64,000 bases of DNA from a virus: positions 1 through 64,000 of the IMG/VR virus record IMGVR_UViG_3300047557_003034; one strand, 5' to 3'. This document shows positions 1 through 7,819 of this stretch, piece after piece. Within the stretch, counting starts at the first letter, position 1. Every line of letters starts with the position of its first letter. The notes below the pieces were generated by a model. It did not search any database. It was not told the origin of the DNA and worked only from the letters and a program-made list of their open reading frames with translations. A program made the position numbers and the translations under genes.

Positions 1-2
1 AA

Positions 3-1217
3 TTCGTAGACAATGGACAAATAAACTTTTTGAACGAAGCCAAAAAGCCAGAAGGAGTTTACGGACATAATCCAAATGCCGAAAATCAAAAGATCAGAGG
101 CATCGATTATGTAAACTACTATCAAGCTCAAAAAGGCATACACTATGAGCTCTCTAAGATGGGAGAAATCACAGATGAGAACTACAAAAAAGCTCGCAGA
201 AAGGCAGTTGAAACAATACTTAAAAACCCAGACGCATATAAAGATCTACAAATAGCAAACTTCAAGCACATCAAAAAGCTTGATAAGGATCTTGAAATGA
301 AGGAGGTTAAGAAAGATAACCACATTGACAAAGCAAACGGTCTAAAAGTCGTTAAGAAAGATGCACCAGCAAGTGCTAACGCATCAAAAAAGGAGTCAGC
401 AAAGAAGCACAAAGTAGCTCAGATGACTCAAGTACCTAAGAAAGCTAAGGGAGTTGAGGTGATGGAAGTTCCCGGCAAAGAAAAAGTACTACAGGAAGGG
501 ATGAAAGGAAAGTTTCATTCTGATGATAATACCTACACCTACGATCACTTAATTAATACTGATTCTCCAAATAAAGAACAGCTAGCTAAAGTAAGAGCAG
601 CTATTGAAGCTGACAAAAAAGAACTAGAGCAGAAAGGTAAAAAGGCTAAACTTGTTAAAGGTGATACAGTACCTTATCTAGAATTGATTGACAAAGTTAA
701 AGCTCTCAAAGAACATATCTTGGAAGATCTCATGGGTTTCAACGAAGCCTTCGAAGACATCAACAAAGGATCTAGAGTAAGGAAGAAAAGTGTAACAGAT
801 TACGATGCTGCAAGTGTTGGAAATGTAGAAGATTTTGATGGTCACATAGCCATAGTCAAATGGGACAACGGTGAAACTGAGCATGTTCAGAAAAACGTAT
901 TGACTAAGAAAAGCATACCACAACATCCTGAAGCAAGAGAGAAGTTTGGAAACATTCCCGACAGTCCATACATGACAAAAGAGGATGAGTCTACTGAGAA
1001 GCATGATAGAATAAGTGAGTTAAAGGAGAAGCTTGTAAAGGCTCTAAAGAAGCTAAAAAAAGAAGGTGCTGTTGCCAAAACAGCGGATACTGATATAAAC
1101 GTAGCTCTAGGTCAAAACCCAGCACAAGTAGCAAATACTGCAAGACAGATGGAAAAGCAACTGGGTCAGCAAATAAAAGTAACAGATACCAAAACAGGAG
1201 TAACTAGAAACGTATAA
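3..1217 (+). CDS. Lys-rich head-region protein, 5'-truncated
   Basis: The frame is open back to the window edge; codons upstream of the TTG at 30 read in frame, so the true start lies outside the window and at least 405 residues are visible. I do not recognise a named family. The N-terminal ~80 visible residues look globular (a GIDYVNYYQAQKGIHYEL stretch, then charged helices). Next comes a Lys/Ala-rich, probably disordered linker. Around residues 255-300 there is a small beta-rich segment (IAIVKWDNGETEHV) resembling an SH3/KOW-type barrel. The C-terminus is a Lys-rich coiled coil. The stop is 1 nt before the prohead protease start, so it probably belongs to the head-assembly operon as a core or internal head protein. 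A VLQEG stretch fits the (L/I)xE cleavage rule of T4 gp21. Gene reality is near certain; function is inferred from context only. Confidence 0.8.
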   Translation, partial: FVDNGQINFLNEAKKPEGVYGHNPNAENQKIRGIDYVNYYQAQKGIHYELSKMGEITDENYKKARRKAVETILKNPDAYKDLQIANFKHIKKLDKDLEMKEVKKDNHIDKANGLKVVKKDAPASANASKKESAKKHKVAQMTQVPKKAKGVEVMEVPGKEKVLQEGMKGKFHSDDNTYTYDHLINTDSPNKEQLAKVRAAIEADKKELEQKGKKAKLVKGDTVPYLELIDKVKALKEHILEDLMGFNEAFEDINKGSRVRKKSVTDYDAASVGNVEDFDGHIAIVKWDNGETEHVQKNVLTKKSIPQHPEAREKFGNIPDSPYMTKEDESTEKHDRISELKEKLVKALKKLKKEGAVAKTADTDINVALGQNPAQVANTARQMEKQLGQQIKVTDTKTGVTRNV

Positions 1218-1218
1218 T

Positions 1219-1845
1219 ATGGCGAAACAAGTTCTCATAGAGCATATGTTTTTTGAGCCTGCTCCGCAGCAGCTTACCGAGGCTAGATACAATCCAAATA
1301 AGCCTTTTATTGTATCAGGCAAGGTGCAAGCAGCTAACAAACCTAATGCCAATAAGCGTATCTACGATTACGAGATATTAGCAAAGCAAGTACAATTGTA
1401 CATAGATGGACCGATTAAGGAAAGAAGAGCATTAGGTGAATTAGATCATCCTGATTCTTCTGTCATAAACCTAAAGAACGTATGCCACAACATAACTAGA
1501 TTATGGTGGCAAGATAAAGATCTATACGGTGAATTTGAAATCTTAGATACTCCCTCAGGTAACATACTCAAAGAATTATTTATAGCTGGAATTACTGTAG
1601 GTGTTTCTAGTAGAGCTTTGGGATCTGTAAGTCCAATAGGAGAAGGCCTTGTGACAGTTGAGGATGACTTAGAGATTATTTGTTGGGATTTTGTGTCTAC
1701 ACCAAGCACTTTTGGTGCTTACGTAAAACCAGTTTCAGGGCTGCAAGAGTCGTATAATCCACAATCAATAGGCAATCAAGATCGAGTAAATAAAATAATA
1801 TCAGACATCATCTGCACACAATCAGGAGTGTGCTGTATAACTTAA
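1219..1845 (+). CDS. 21: Prohead core protein protease (T4 gp21-like)
   Basis: 208 aa, close to T4 gp21 (212 aa). It matches the S77/U9 prohead protease pattern: a His in GELDHP (His77), a Ser in ITVGVSSRALGS (Ser130/131) and a conserved WDFVSTPS segment near residues 156-163, with an early RIYD strand. In T4 the enzyme sits in the prohead core and cleaves scaffold and capsid proteins after (L/I)xE before DNA packaging. The position directly before the scaffold and gp23 genes matches the T4 order 21-22-23. The start is an ATG 1 nt after the upstream stop. The C-terminal ~35 residues (after VKPVSGLQES) look like a tail that may be self-cleaved, since LQE fits the consensus. Confidence 0.93.
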   Translation: MAKQVLIEHMFFEPAPQQLTEARYNPNKPFIVSGKVQAANKPNANKRIYDYEILAKQVQLYIDGPIKERRALGELDHPDSSVINLKNVCHNITRLWWQDKDLYGEFEILDTPSGNILKELFIAGITVGVSSRALGSVSPIGEGLVTVEDDLEIICWDFVSTPSTFGAYVKPVSGLQESYNPQSIGNQDRVNKIISDIICTQSGVCCIT

Positions 1846-1850
1846 GAACT

Positions 1851-2105
1851 ATGAAACAATACATCAACGAAGTAAGAAAGATGCAAAAAATTGCTGGAAT
1901 CCTTAATGAATCTCAAATAGAAATTGGAGCTAGATTTTTAGATACAGAAAAAGATCAGGTTATAACTATTAAAAAAATACTAGGTAACTCTGTTCACGTG
2001 GAGTCGGATAAACTCAAAGGACACGTGTGGCAGTGGCCAAAAGAGGAAGTTGAAAATCAAATTGACTCGGGAAGGTTACAAAAGCAAGAGGATCAAATAG
2101 ATTAG
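1851..2105 (+). CDS. Small head-operon protein with LQxIAG-type N-terminus
   Basis: 84 aa from the ATG at 1851, 5 nt after the protease stop. An in-frame GTG at 1830 would overlap the protease gene and is less likely. The N-terminus (MKQYINEVRKMQKIAGIL) shares a pattern, basic-hydrophobic-Gln-x-hydrophobic-Ala-Gly, with the next gene (RLQELAG), the 104-aa gene at 5563 and the scaffold C-terminus (WQQLAG). The rest is a compact mixed-charge segment with alternating hydrophobics (VITIKKILGNSVHVE), suggesting a small beta barrel. No family recognised. Context suggests a minor prohead core protein at the position of T4 gp67/gp68, but sequence does not prove it. Confidence 0.72.
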   Translation: MKQYINEVRKMQKIAGILNESQIEIGARFLDTEKDQVITIKKILGNSVHVESDKLKGHVWQWPKEEVENQIDSGRLQKQEDQID

Positions 2106-2125
2106 AATAGCATAATAGTAAAAAA

Positions 2126-2449
2126 ATGAAACACCAACTCAACGAAATAAAAAGACTGCAGGAACTTGCTGGAGTTGTTGACGAAAACGAAGTCAACTCT
2201 CTAGATGATCCGAACATCTACGACGATGTTCCGTCTGTACGGATTACTATCGACGATGAAGACGGCAGGCCTAAAATGTTTCTTGAACTGAGTGCATTTT
2301 TTCACGACGAAGGTGATGGTAAAATAGATCTGCTCAGAGATAATCCCATGCTACAAGAGTTGCTAATGCAAGCAATCCAGCAACAAGCTCAGAAGATGTT
2401 TAGGCATACGGTACACAGCGTACTTGGTAAGCCTTTCGGAATCAAGTAA
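2126..2449 (+). CDS. Small acidic head-operon protein
   Basis: 107 aa. It begins MKHQLNEIKRLQELAGVVDENE, carrying the same LQELAG motif as its neighbours; LQE could be a gp21 protease site. The middle is very acidic (SLDDPNIYDDVP, TIDDEDGRP) and the C-terminal half is helical and Gln-rich (LLMQAIQQQAQKMF). It lies 20 nt after the preceding stop with an A-rich leader and no Shine-Dalgarno sequence. The family is unknown. It lies between the prohead protease and scaffold genes, so a core or internal head role is plausible. Confidence 0.72.
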   Translation: MKHQLNEIKRLQELAGVVDENEVNSLDDPNIYDDVPSVRITIDDEDGRPKMFLELSAFFHDEGDGKIDLLRDNPMLQELLMQAIQQQAQKMFRHTVHSVLGKPFGIK

Positions 2450-2489
2450 ATAGTTATCCTCAAAATTTTACGTTTTCAAGGGGGACGCA

Positions 2490-2497
2490 CTATTTAT
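2490..2497 (+). promoter_or_regulatory. CTATTTAT late-promoter-like octamer before scaffold gene
   Basis: Exact CTATTTAT in the 141-bp gap before the scaffold gene. The distance to the start codon (93 nt) is longer than at most other copies, giving a long leader that contains a hairpin. Confidence 0.5.
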
Positions 2498-2546
2498 GAT
2501 AGTACGTTATTTTAATATGACGTCATAGTAATACTTTTACACTTAT

Positions 2547-2571
2547 ATTGCTACTAATTCTAATTAGCAAT
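2547..2571 (+). promoter_or_regulatory. Hairpin in the scaffold-gene leader
   Basis: Inverted repeat ATTGCTA (2547-2553) / TAGCAAT (2565-2571), partly extendable through AATT bases with one bulge, 20 nt before the scaffold ATG. There is no T-run behind it, so it is not an ordinary terminator. It could control translation or mRNA stability of the abundant scaffold. Confidence 0.35.
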
Positions 2572-2590
2572 CAATCGAACCAAATTTAAG

Positions 2591-3760
2591 ATGGAAAATC
2601 AAGAATTGTACAAACAAGCAATCCTTGATGCAAAGGCAGTTCGCGAGACAGCTATGGCAGCAGCCAGAACAACTCTTGCCGAGCATTTTGAGCCTTACAT
2701 TAAGGAAACTATGGAAAAGACCCTCAAACAAGAAGAGATCGAAGAAACTTCTGAAATGGAAATGGAAGAAGCAGAAGATCCAACAATGGAAGGAATGAGT
2801 TATATGGACGAAAGTGCATTAGACGAGATTCTTGCTGAGTTGGATGCTCTCGAAGAAGCCAGCGACGATCAAATTGAAGAAGGTAAAGGACAAGGCATGA
2901 CTGCAGGATATTCTGAAAAAGCTCATGTTGAAAAAGGTAAAACTGGCTACGATCATAAAGCTGGAAAATCATCTGGTGATCACAAACTTCACGAAGCCGA
3001 CGACGAAGATGGCGATGATGAAGAGAAAGATGACGACGATGAAAAAGACAGCGCTCCTAAAGCTGCAAAAGCACCAGGAGCTGAAAAAGGACCTGCAGCA
3101 GATGTTGTAGATCTAACAGTTGCAGATTTCGAAGATATTATCAGAAGCGTAATCAGTCAATACCTCCCAGGTGCTGGTGAAGAGATGGGTGAACCACTCG
3201 ATGCCGACACAGAAATGGCAGCAGACATGGGTATGGGTGGAGACGAAGAAGGTGGCATGCCAGCTGGTGATGACGCAGATCTTAGCCTCGACGAAATCCT
3301 AGCTGAGCTAGAAGCTGAAGAAAAGAAAATGGAAGAAGCTGCATCAACTCCAGGTAGCATTCAAAATGCAGGAGCTTATGAAGTTTCTCAAGTTGAAGAG
3401 ATGAAGAAAGAATTGAACGAAGCAGTAAAGACCATTAAGGCTCTCAAAGCTGAACTCAATGAAACTAATCTATTCTCTGCTAAAATGCTCTATGTAAATA
3501 AAATCTTCAAGTCTAAAAACTTGACAGAATCACAGAAGAGAAAAGTTATCGATGCATTTGACAGGAACACAAGCATTAAAGAAGTAGAAAATACCTATAA
3601 GACCCTACTTGAGTCTCTTGCTAGCGATAGTAAGAAAGGTTCACTTAAAGAGTCTGTAGGATTTGCCTCAAAATCAATTGGCGGAGCACCAGCTAGGCCA
3701 ATCGTAGAAGCTGATGCCTTCGTATCAAGGTGGCAGCAATTGGCTGGTATTAAAAAATAA
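2591..3760 (+). CDS. 22: Prohead core scaffold protein (gp22-like)
   Basis: 389 aa, strongly acidic, with long runs of Glu/Asp and Ala. An N-terminal helix (~1-45) is followed by alternating ILAELDALEEA-type amphipathic segments, a very acidic Asp/Glu/Lys stretch around 135-155, a second Met/Gly/Asp-rich acidic segment (~200-225) and a C-terminal helical region (~265-350). It ends WQQLAGIKK. Composition, length (T4 gp22 is 269 aa) and position between the gp21 protease and gp23 support the scaffold call. Many (L/I)xE tripeptides (LEE-A, LHE-A, LNE-A, LLE-S, LKE-S, IVE-A) would let the protease degrade it after assembly. The C-terminal QLAGI motif resembles the N-terminal motif of nearby small proteins. 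Confidence 0.82.
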   Translation: MENQELYKQAILDAKAVRETAMAAARTTLAEHFEPYIKETMEKTLKQEEIEETSEMEMEEAEDPTMEGMSYMDESALDEILAELDALEEASDDQIEEGKGQGMTAGYSEKAHVEKGKTGYDHKAGKSSGDHKLHEADDEDGDDEEKDDDDEKDSAPKAAKAPGAEKGPAADVVDLTVADFEDIIRSVISQYLPGAGEEMGEPLDADTEMAADMGMGGDEEGGMPAGDDADLSLDEILAELEAEEKKMEEAASTPGSIQNAGAYEVSQVEEMKKELNEAVKTIKALKAELNETNLFSAKMLYVNKIFKSKNLTESQKRKVIDAFDRNTSIKEVENTYKTLLESLASDSKKGSLKESVGFASKSIGGAPARPIVEADAFVSRWQQLAGIKK

Positions 3761-3779
3761 AAACTAAAACACATTTAAA

Positions 3780-5477
3780 ATGTCAAACCTCGTACAATCA
3801 CTCCTAGAGAGTGCTAACCCGTACCAAGATCAACTTGGTGTTAGTCAGAGGCTTGCTAAGAAATGGTCAAAATCTGGTTTGCTCGAAGGTCTTAGAGACT
3901 ACGATCGCAACAACATGGCCATTATCTTGGAAAACCAAGCCAAGCAACTCGTAATGGAACAATCAAGCACAGGCGGTAACGTAACCAACGGTGCAACCTT
4001 CACTCCCGGCAACGGTGAGCAGTGGGCTGGTGTAGCTCTTCCACTTGTTCGTAAGATCTTTGGACAGATTGCAGCAAAAGAATTCGTTTCTGTTCAGCCT
4101 ATGAATCTCCCTGCAGGTCTAGTGTTCTATCTTGACTTCCAGTATGGTAACAACATTCCTAAGCCTTTCCAAGCCGGACAATCACTCTATGGTACTCTTA
4201 ACCAAACCCTAAACAGCGGATTTGGTAACTTAGCAGAAGGTGGTCTTTATGGTCAAGGTCGCTTTGGATATTCTATCAACCAGTTCTCTGCATCTTATGC
4301 ATCTGGTTCAACTACTGCAGCTCTTGCAACTTTCCAAGACGTAAACTTTAACTCTGCCTACTCTTCTTCTATTGTTGGTGGAACAATGATTAAAGTATTC
4401 GTTAACACTGGTTCTTTAAATCTTGACACCAATGGTGTTCGTGCATTCGAACTTTCTGGTTCTTCTGGTGGCGGTGGTGCTGTTAATCCTAACTCAGTAG
4501 TTTCTGATTTCACTCAGATTCAAGGTGCTAACTTGGTGTTCATCGTAAGTGGTTCTTCACTTGCTAACGTACAGCTTAGCCTTGCAACTGGTTCAACTTT
4601 GTTCTACAACAAAGCTACCAACTTCCAAACTCGTGGTGACTTCGAAGATGCTCCAAACGATACTCCAGCTCCGTTCTCTAATCCGAACGCTGCATCATCT
4701 GCTTCTATCGTTATCCCTGAGATCAACGTACAGATGAAGTCTGAGACTATTTCTGCTAAGACTCGTAAGTTGAAAGCACAATGGACTCCAGAATTTGCAC
4801 AAGACCTTAACGCTTATCACAGCCTTGACGCTGAAGCTGAGTTGACTGGCATGCTTTCTGAGTACATCTCTCTTGAGATTGACCTCGAAATCCTTGACAT
4901 GTTGATTGAGAACGCTCAAACTGTAGCTAACTGGTCTGCTCAAATTGGTAACCAAATCAATGCTGCTGGTACAGCTTACACAAGCAACACAGCAGGTGCT
5001 TACTACAATCAAATGTCTTGGTTCCAAACACTTGGTATTAAACTCCAAGCTGTATCTAACAAGATCCATCAGTTGACTCTCCGTGGTGGTGCTAACTTCC
5101 TTGTATGTTCTCCAACTGTAGCTACTATCTTGGAATCTATCCCTGGATTTGCAGCTGACACAGATGGTGCAGCAGATACCATGAAGTATGCCTTCGGTGT
5201 ACAGAAGATTGGTGCTCTCAACAGCCGTTACAAGGTTTACAAGAACCCTTACATGACTGAGAACACAATCCTCATGGGCTTCCGTGGCAATCAGTTCCTT
5301 GAGACTGGTGCCGTTTATGCTCCGTACGTACCACTTATCATGACTCCTTTGGTGTACGATCCAAATACCTTCACTCCAAGGAAAGGTATTATGACTCGCT
5401 ACGCTAAGAAGATGATTCGTCCTGAGTACTATGGTAAGGTATACGTAAGTGACCTTCAGGTAGCTCAAGCTAGCTAA
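3780..5477 (+). CDS. 23: Major capsid protein (T4 gp23-like)
   Basis: 565 aa (T4 gp23 is 521). Hallmarks are VQPMNLPAGLVFYLDF near residue 105, matching the T4 VQPMNSPTGQVFALR region; KTRKLKAQWTPEFAQDLNAYH and DAEAELTGMLSEYISLEI around 325-365; and a C-terminal MTRYAKKMIRPEYYGKVYV. It forms the hexamers of the capsid. The N-terminal ~60 residues are the expected propeptide, with LLE-S, LLE-G and VME-Q tripeptides as candidate gp21 cleavage points. A roughly 130-residue Ser/Gly-rich insertion between ~150 and 310 probably forms a surface domain. It is the last gene of its unit and is followed by a strong intrinsic terminator. Confidence 0.96.
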   Translation: MSNLVQSLLESANPYQDQLGVSQRLAKKWSKSGLLEGLRDYDRNNMAIILENQAKQLVMEQSSTGGNVTNGATFTPGNGEQWAGVALPLVRKIFGQIAAKEFVSVQPMNLPAGLVFYLDFQYGNNIPKPFQAGQSLYGTLNQTLNSGFGNLAEGGLYGQGRFGYSINQFSASYASGSTTAALATFQDVNFNSAYSSSIVGGTMIKVFVNTGSLNLDTNGVRAFELSGSSGGGGAVNPNSVVSDFTQIQGANLVFIVSGSSLANVQLSLATGSTLFYNKATNFQTRGDFEDAPNDTPAPFSNPNAASSASIVIPEINVQMKSETISAKTRKLKAQWTPEFAQDLNAYHSLDAEAELTGMLSEYISLEIDLEILDMLIENAQTVANWSAQIGNQINAAGTAYTSNTAGAYYNQMSWFQTLGIKLQAVSNKIHQLTLRGGANFLVCSPTVATILESIPGFAADTDGAADTMKYAFGVQKIGALNSRYKVYKNPYMTENTILMGFRGNQFLETGAVYAPYVPLIMTPLVYDPNTFTPRKGIMTRYAKKMIRPEYYGKVYVSDLQVAQAS

Positions 5478-5503
5478 TAACAGATAGCTGATCATAACAA
5501 ATA

Positions 5504-5530
5504 GCCGGTCCCGTAAGACCGGCTTTTTTG
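5504..5530 (+). terminator. Intrinsic terminator after major capsid gene
   Basis: GCCGGTC (5504-5510), 6-nt loop, GACCGGC (5517-5523), then six T. It lies 27 nt past the capsid stop. Confidence 0.9.
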
Positions 5531-5541
5531 TTTTCTGCAAT

Positions 5542-5549
5542 CTATTTAT
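5542..5549 (+). promoter_or_regulatory. CTATTTAT late-promoter-like octamer
   Basis: Exact CTATTTAT between the capsid terminator and the next gene, ending 13 nt before the ATG at 5563. The terminator-promoter arrangement restarts transcription here. Confidence 0.6.
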
Positions 5550-5562
5550 TCTAAAGGAACAC

Positions 5563-5877
5563 ATGCAAGATAAGCAAGCAATAAGGTTGCAAGAGTTAGC
5601 AGGATTGCAAGAGCTGCTCAACGCACCTAAATTGACAGGTAAAATAGAGTATGACGGCTACGAAATGGATACATTTAAGGTAGGTAGCAAGACTTACTAC
5701 GGGCATCCTCGCAAGAAGGATACAAATGCAAACTACACAGACAAGAGATTAGTCTACAAAGAAGACGAATTAGAAAACCTAAAAGACGTCATACATCAGC
5801 TGAAGAAAGGCACCGATGTAGAAGATATAGATCTACCACCAAACGAATACATAAAGAATCCAGAGTTCAGAGGTTAA
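5563..5877 (+). CDS. Small protein with LQELAG motif in terminator-bounded cassette
   Basis: 104 aa. The N-terminus MQDKQAIRLQELAGLQELL carries the motif seen in the two small genes before the scaffold. The middle (EYDGYEMDTFKVGSKTYYG) is beta-rich and the C-terminal part is charged and helical. No family recognised. The gene has its own octamer promoter upstream and its own terminator downstream, and the two flanking terminators are nearly identical, so it behaves like an independently expressed late cassette (moron-like). A weak AAAGGA precedes the start. Confidence 0.72.
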   Translation: MQDKQAIRLQELAGLQELLNAPKLTGKIEYDGYEMDTFKVGSKTYYGHPRKKDTNANYTDKRLVYKEDELENLKDVIHQLKKGTDVEDIDLPPNEYIKNPEFRG

Positions 5878-5884
5878 ACTAAGT

Positions 5885-5912
5885 AGCTGGTCCAAACGAC
5901 CAGCTTTTTTAT
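5885..5912 (+). terminator. Intrinsic terminator after 104-aa gene
   Basis: AGCTGGTC (5885-5892), CAAAC loop, GACCAGCT (5898-5905), then T-run. It closely resembles the terminator at 5504. Confidence 0.9.
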
Positions 5913-5925
5913 TTACACTAACAAA

Positions 5926-5933
5926 CTATTTAT
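5926..5933 (+). promoter_or_regulatory. CTATTTAT late-promoter-like octamer before phoH
   Basis: Exact CTATTTAT ending 17 nt before the ATG at 5951. Confidence 0.6.
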
Positions 5934-5950
5934 TTGCAAAGAACTGTTAT

Positions 5951-6628
5951 ATGAATCAACTAGCGGGGAAGGAAAAACGAAAGCCAAAGAACCCAGTAAA
6001 GTTTCAAATTCAACTAAATGAAGAACAAAAGGTAGCAAAGCAGTTAATACTTGATAACACCATAACAATCCTAACAGGTCAGGCTGGTTCAGGTAAAACG
6101 TTAGTTGCATGTCAAGCTGCACTAGATTCTCTTTTCAGTAGACAATTTGAGAAGATAATCGTAGCAAGACCAGTAGTTACAGCAAGAGAAGAGATTGGAT
6201 TTTTGCCGGGTGGAATGAAAGAAAAACTTGATCCCTACATTGCACCCATCTACGATAACATGTACAGGTTGTATGATAAGAACAAGATTGATAGCTTGAT
6301 TATGGAAGGGCAAATTGAGATTATTCCGTTTGCTTTCATGCGTGGACGCAACTTTTCCAATGCTTTTATCATCCTAGATGAAGCACAAAATGTGACAGAT
6401 ACGCAGATGGAGATGGCAATATCAAGGCTATGTGAGGGATCTAAGATGGTTATAGTAGGAGATGTTGGGCAGATTGACCTAAAAGATAAGAAAGAATCAG
6501 CTCTAATCTTCCTAAACAAGGCAGTGCCTGGTGCTGTTCACGGTGTGCAATCGATGCATCTGAAGCATAATCACAGGCATCCTATAGTAGAAGAAGTGTT
6601 AAACATATATAAACAACTACGTAACTAA
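5951..6628 (+). CDS. phoH: PhoH-like P-loop ATPase
   Basis: 225 aa. It has Walker A GQAGSGKT (residues 43-50), an IVARPVV segment, Walker B IILDEAQN (~139-146) and the sensor-like VIVGDVGQIDL, in the order typical of the PhoH family. PhoH proteins are predicted RNA-associated ATPases, very common in marine and T4-like phages; the role in infection is unsettled. It starts the neck-protein unit and its last base is the first base of the next ATG (TAATG overlap), so it is probably co-transcribed with gp13-gp15. The N-terminus contains NQLAG, a weak echo of the QLAG motif nearby. Confidence 0.92.
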   Translation: MNQLAGKEKRKPKNPVKFQIQLNEEQKVAKQLILDNTITILTGQAGSGKTLVACQAALDSLFSRQFEKIIVARPVVTAREEIGFLPGGMKEKLDPYIAPIYDNMYRLYDKNKIDSLIMEGQIEIIPFAFMRGRNFSNAFIILDEAQNVTDTQMEMAISRLCEGSKMVIVGDVGQIDLKDKKESALIFLNKAVPGAVHGVQSMHLKHNHRHPIVEEVLNIYKQLRN

Positions 6629-7818
6629 TGGCTAACCCAGTAATATACGACGGAAATCCGGGTCCTATCTCAGGTAGTACTCCATTTGGTTATTATGATA
6701 ACGACTTGCAATACCAAGCGGACGGACCTAAAGTCGCTAATTACTGTGCAAGGAAGTTAGGATATCCAGTGCTCGATGTCGAGTTGGATGATCTTAACAT
6801 ATACGCTTGCTTTGAAGAAGCTGTATCGATATATGCAGAGGAACTCTACCAACTTAAGATCAAAGACAACTATCTTACCTTGGAAGGTCAATCAACAGCT
6901 TCTCTGCTTAACAACACAGTTGTAAGTCCAAACCTAACTAATACAATTAACATCTCAGAGACTTATGGTCAAGTGGCTGGAGTTGGTGGATTTGTTAATT
7001 GGAAGAGTGGTTCACTTGAGCTAACTGCTAGTTTGCAAAACTACGATCTATATGATTGGGCAGTCAATACTCAAGGCATGGCAATAACTGACAGACTTAT
7101 AGTACAGAGAGTCATGTACCAAGCTCCCCCAGCTGTCTACGGATACGGGTACGGAGCTTATTATCCACAATTAGGCGGTGCAGGAGCATGGCCTGGTGAT
7201 TGGGGTGGATACGGTATGGGAGCAGGTGTTGGACTAGGTGGCGGATCAAACAGTGTAACGCTATACCCAGTCTTCTGGGACATACAGAGAGTCCAAGAAC
7301 TTGAGATGTCTAACACTGTCAGACTGCCTAACTGGTCCTTTGAACTGATAGGAACAATGCTTAGGATAATGCCTATTCCACTAGTAAATGGTAGGTATGT
7401 TTCCATTCAGTACTGTTTCCAATCTGATCTAATGAGCCTTACTGAGAATAGTCCTTACGGAGCCAATCAGGGGCTAGTAGCAAACCCAAGTCAGGCACCA
7501 TACGGTAACATAACCTATACGCAGATAAATCAACCAGGAAAGCAGTGGATCAAAGAATACACAGCTGCACTTACTTCGGAACTACTTGGACTCGTAAGAG
7601 GTAAGTACACGACTGTAAACATACCTGGAAGCGATGTTACGCTTAATTACAGCGATCTCATATCAAGAGGTCAGACAATGACAACAGCACTTAGAGAGAA
7701 GTTGAGACAAGATCTAGAAGATATGTCTAGGCAAGCACAGCTTCAAAGAAAGCAATCTGAAAATGATTCGTTGCAAAGCACATTACTCAACATTCCATTA
7801 CAAGTATACGTAGGATAA
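6628..7818 (+). CDS. 13: Neck protein (T4 gp13-like)
   Basis: 396 aa. It is assigned by order (directly before gp14- and gp15-like genes) and by its pattern. An N-terminal helical segment (VANYCARKLGYPVLDVELDD) is followed by a beta-rich middle with a Tyr/Gly-rich loop (~170-205). The C-terminal part (IKEYTAALTSELLGLVRGKY, then NYSDLISRGQ and a charged coiled coil) is like the end of gp13 homologues. In T4, gp13 and gp14 close the portal after packaging and form the collar that receives the tail. The Gly/Tyr loop lengthens it relative to T4 gp13 (309 aa). Confidence 0.78.
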   Translation: MANPVIYDGNPGPISGSTPFGYYDNDLQYQADGPKVANYCARKLGYPVLDVELDDLNIYACFEEAVSIYAEELYQLKIKDNYLTLEGQSTASLLNNTVVSPNLTNTINISETYGQVAGVGGFVNWKSGSLELTASLQNYDLYDWAVNTQGMAITDRLIVQRVMYQAPPAVYGYGYGAYYPQLGGAGAWPGDWGGYGMGAGVGLGGGSNSVTLYPVFWDIQRVQELEMSNTVRLPNWSFELIGTMLRIMPIPLVNGRYVSIQYCFQSDLMSLTENSPYGANQGLVANPSQAPYGNITYTQINQPGKQWIKEYTAALTSELLGLVRGKYTTVNIPGSDVTLNYSDLISRGQTMTTALREKLRQDLEDMSRQAQLQRKQSENDSLQSTLLNIPLQVYVG

Positions 7819-7819
7819 G

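Noticed and set aside
4695-5621. 308-codon minus-strand open frame opposite the capsid gene
   Set aside because: It is antisense to a well-identified gp23, has no family features and crosses the terminator; it is a shadow of codon bias.
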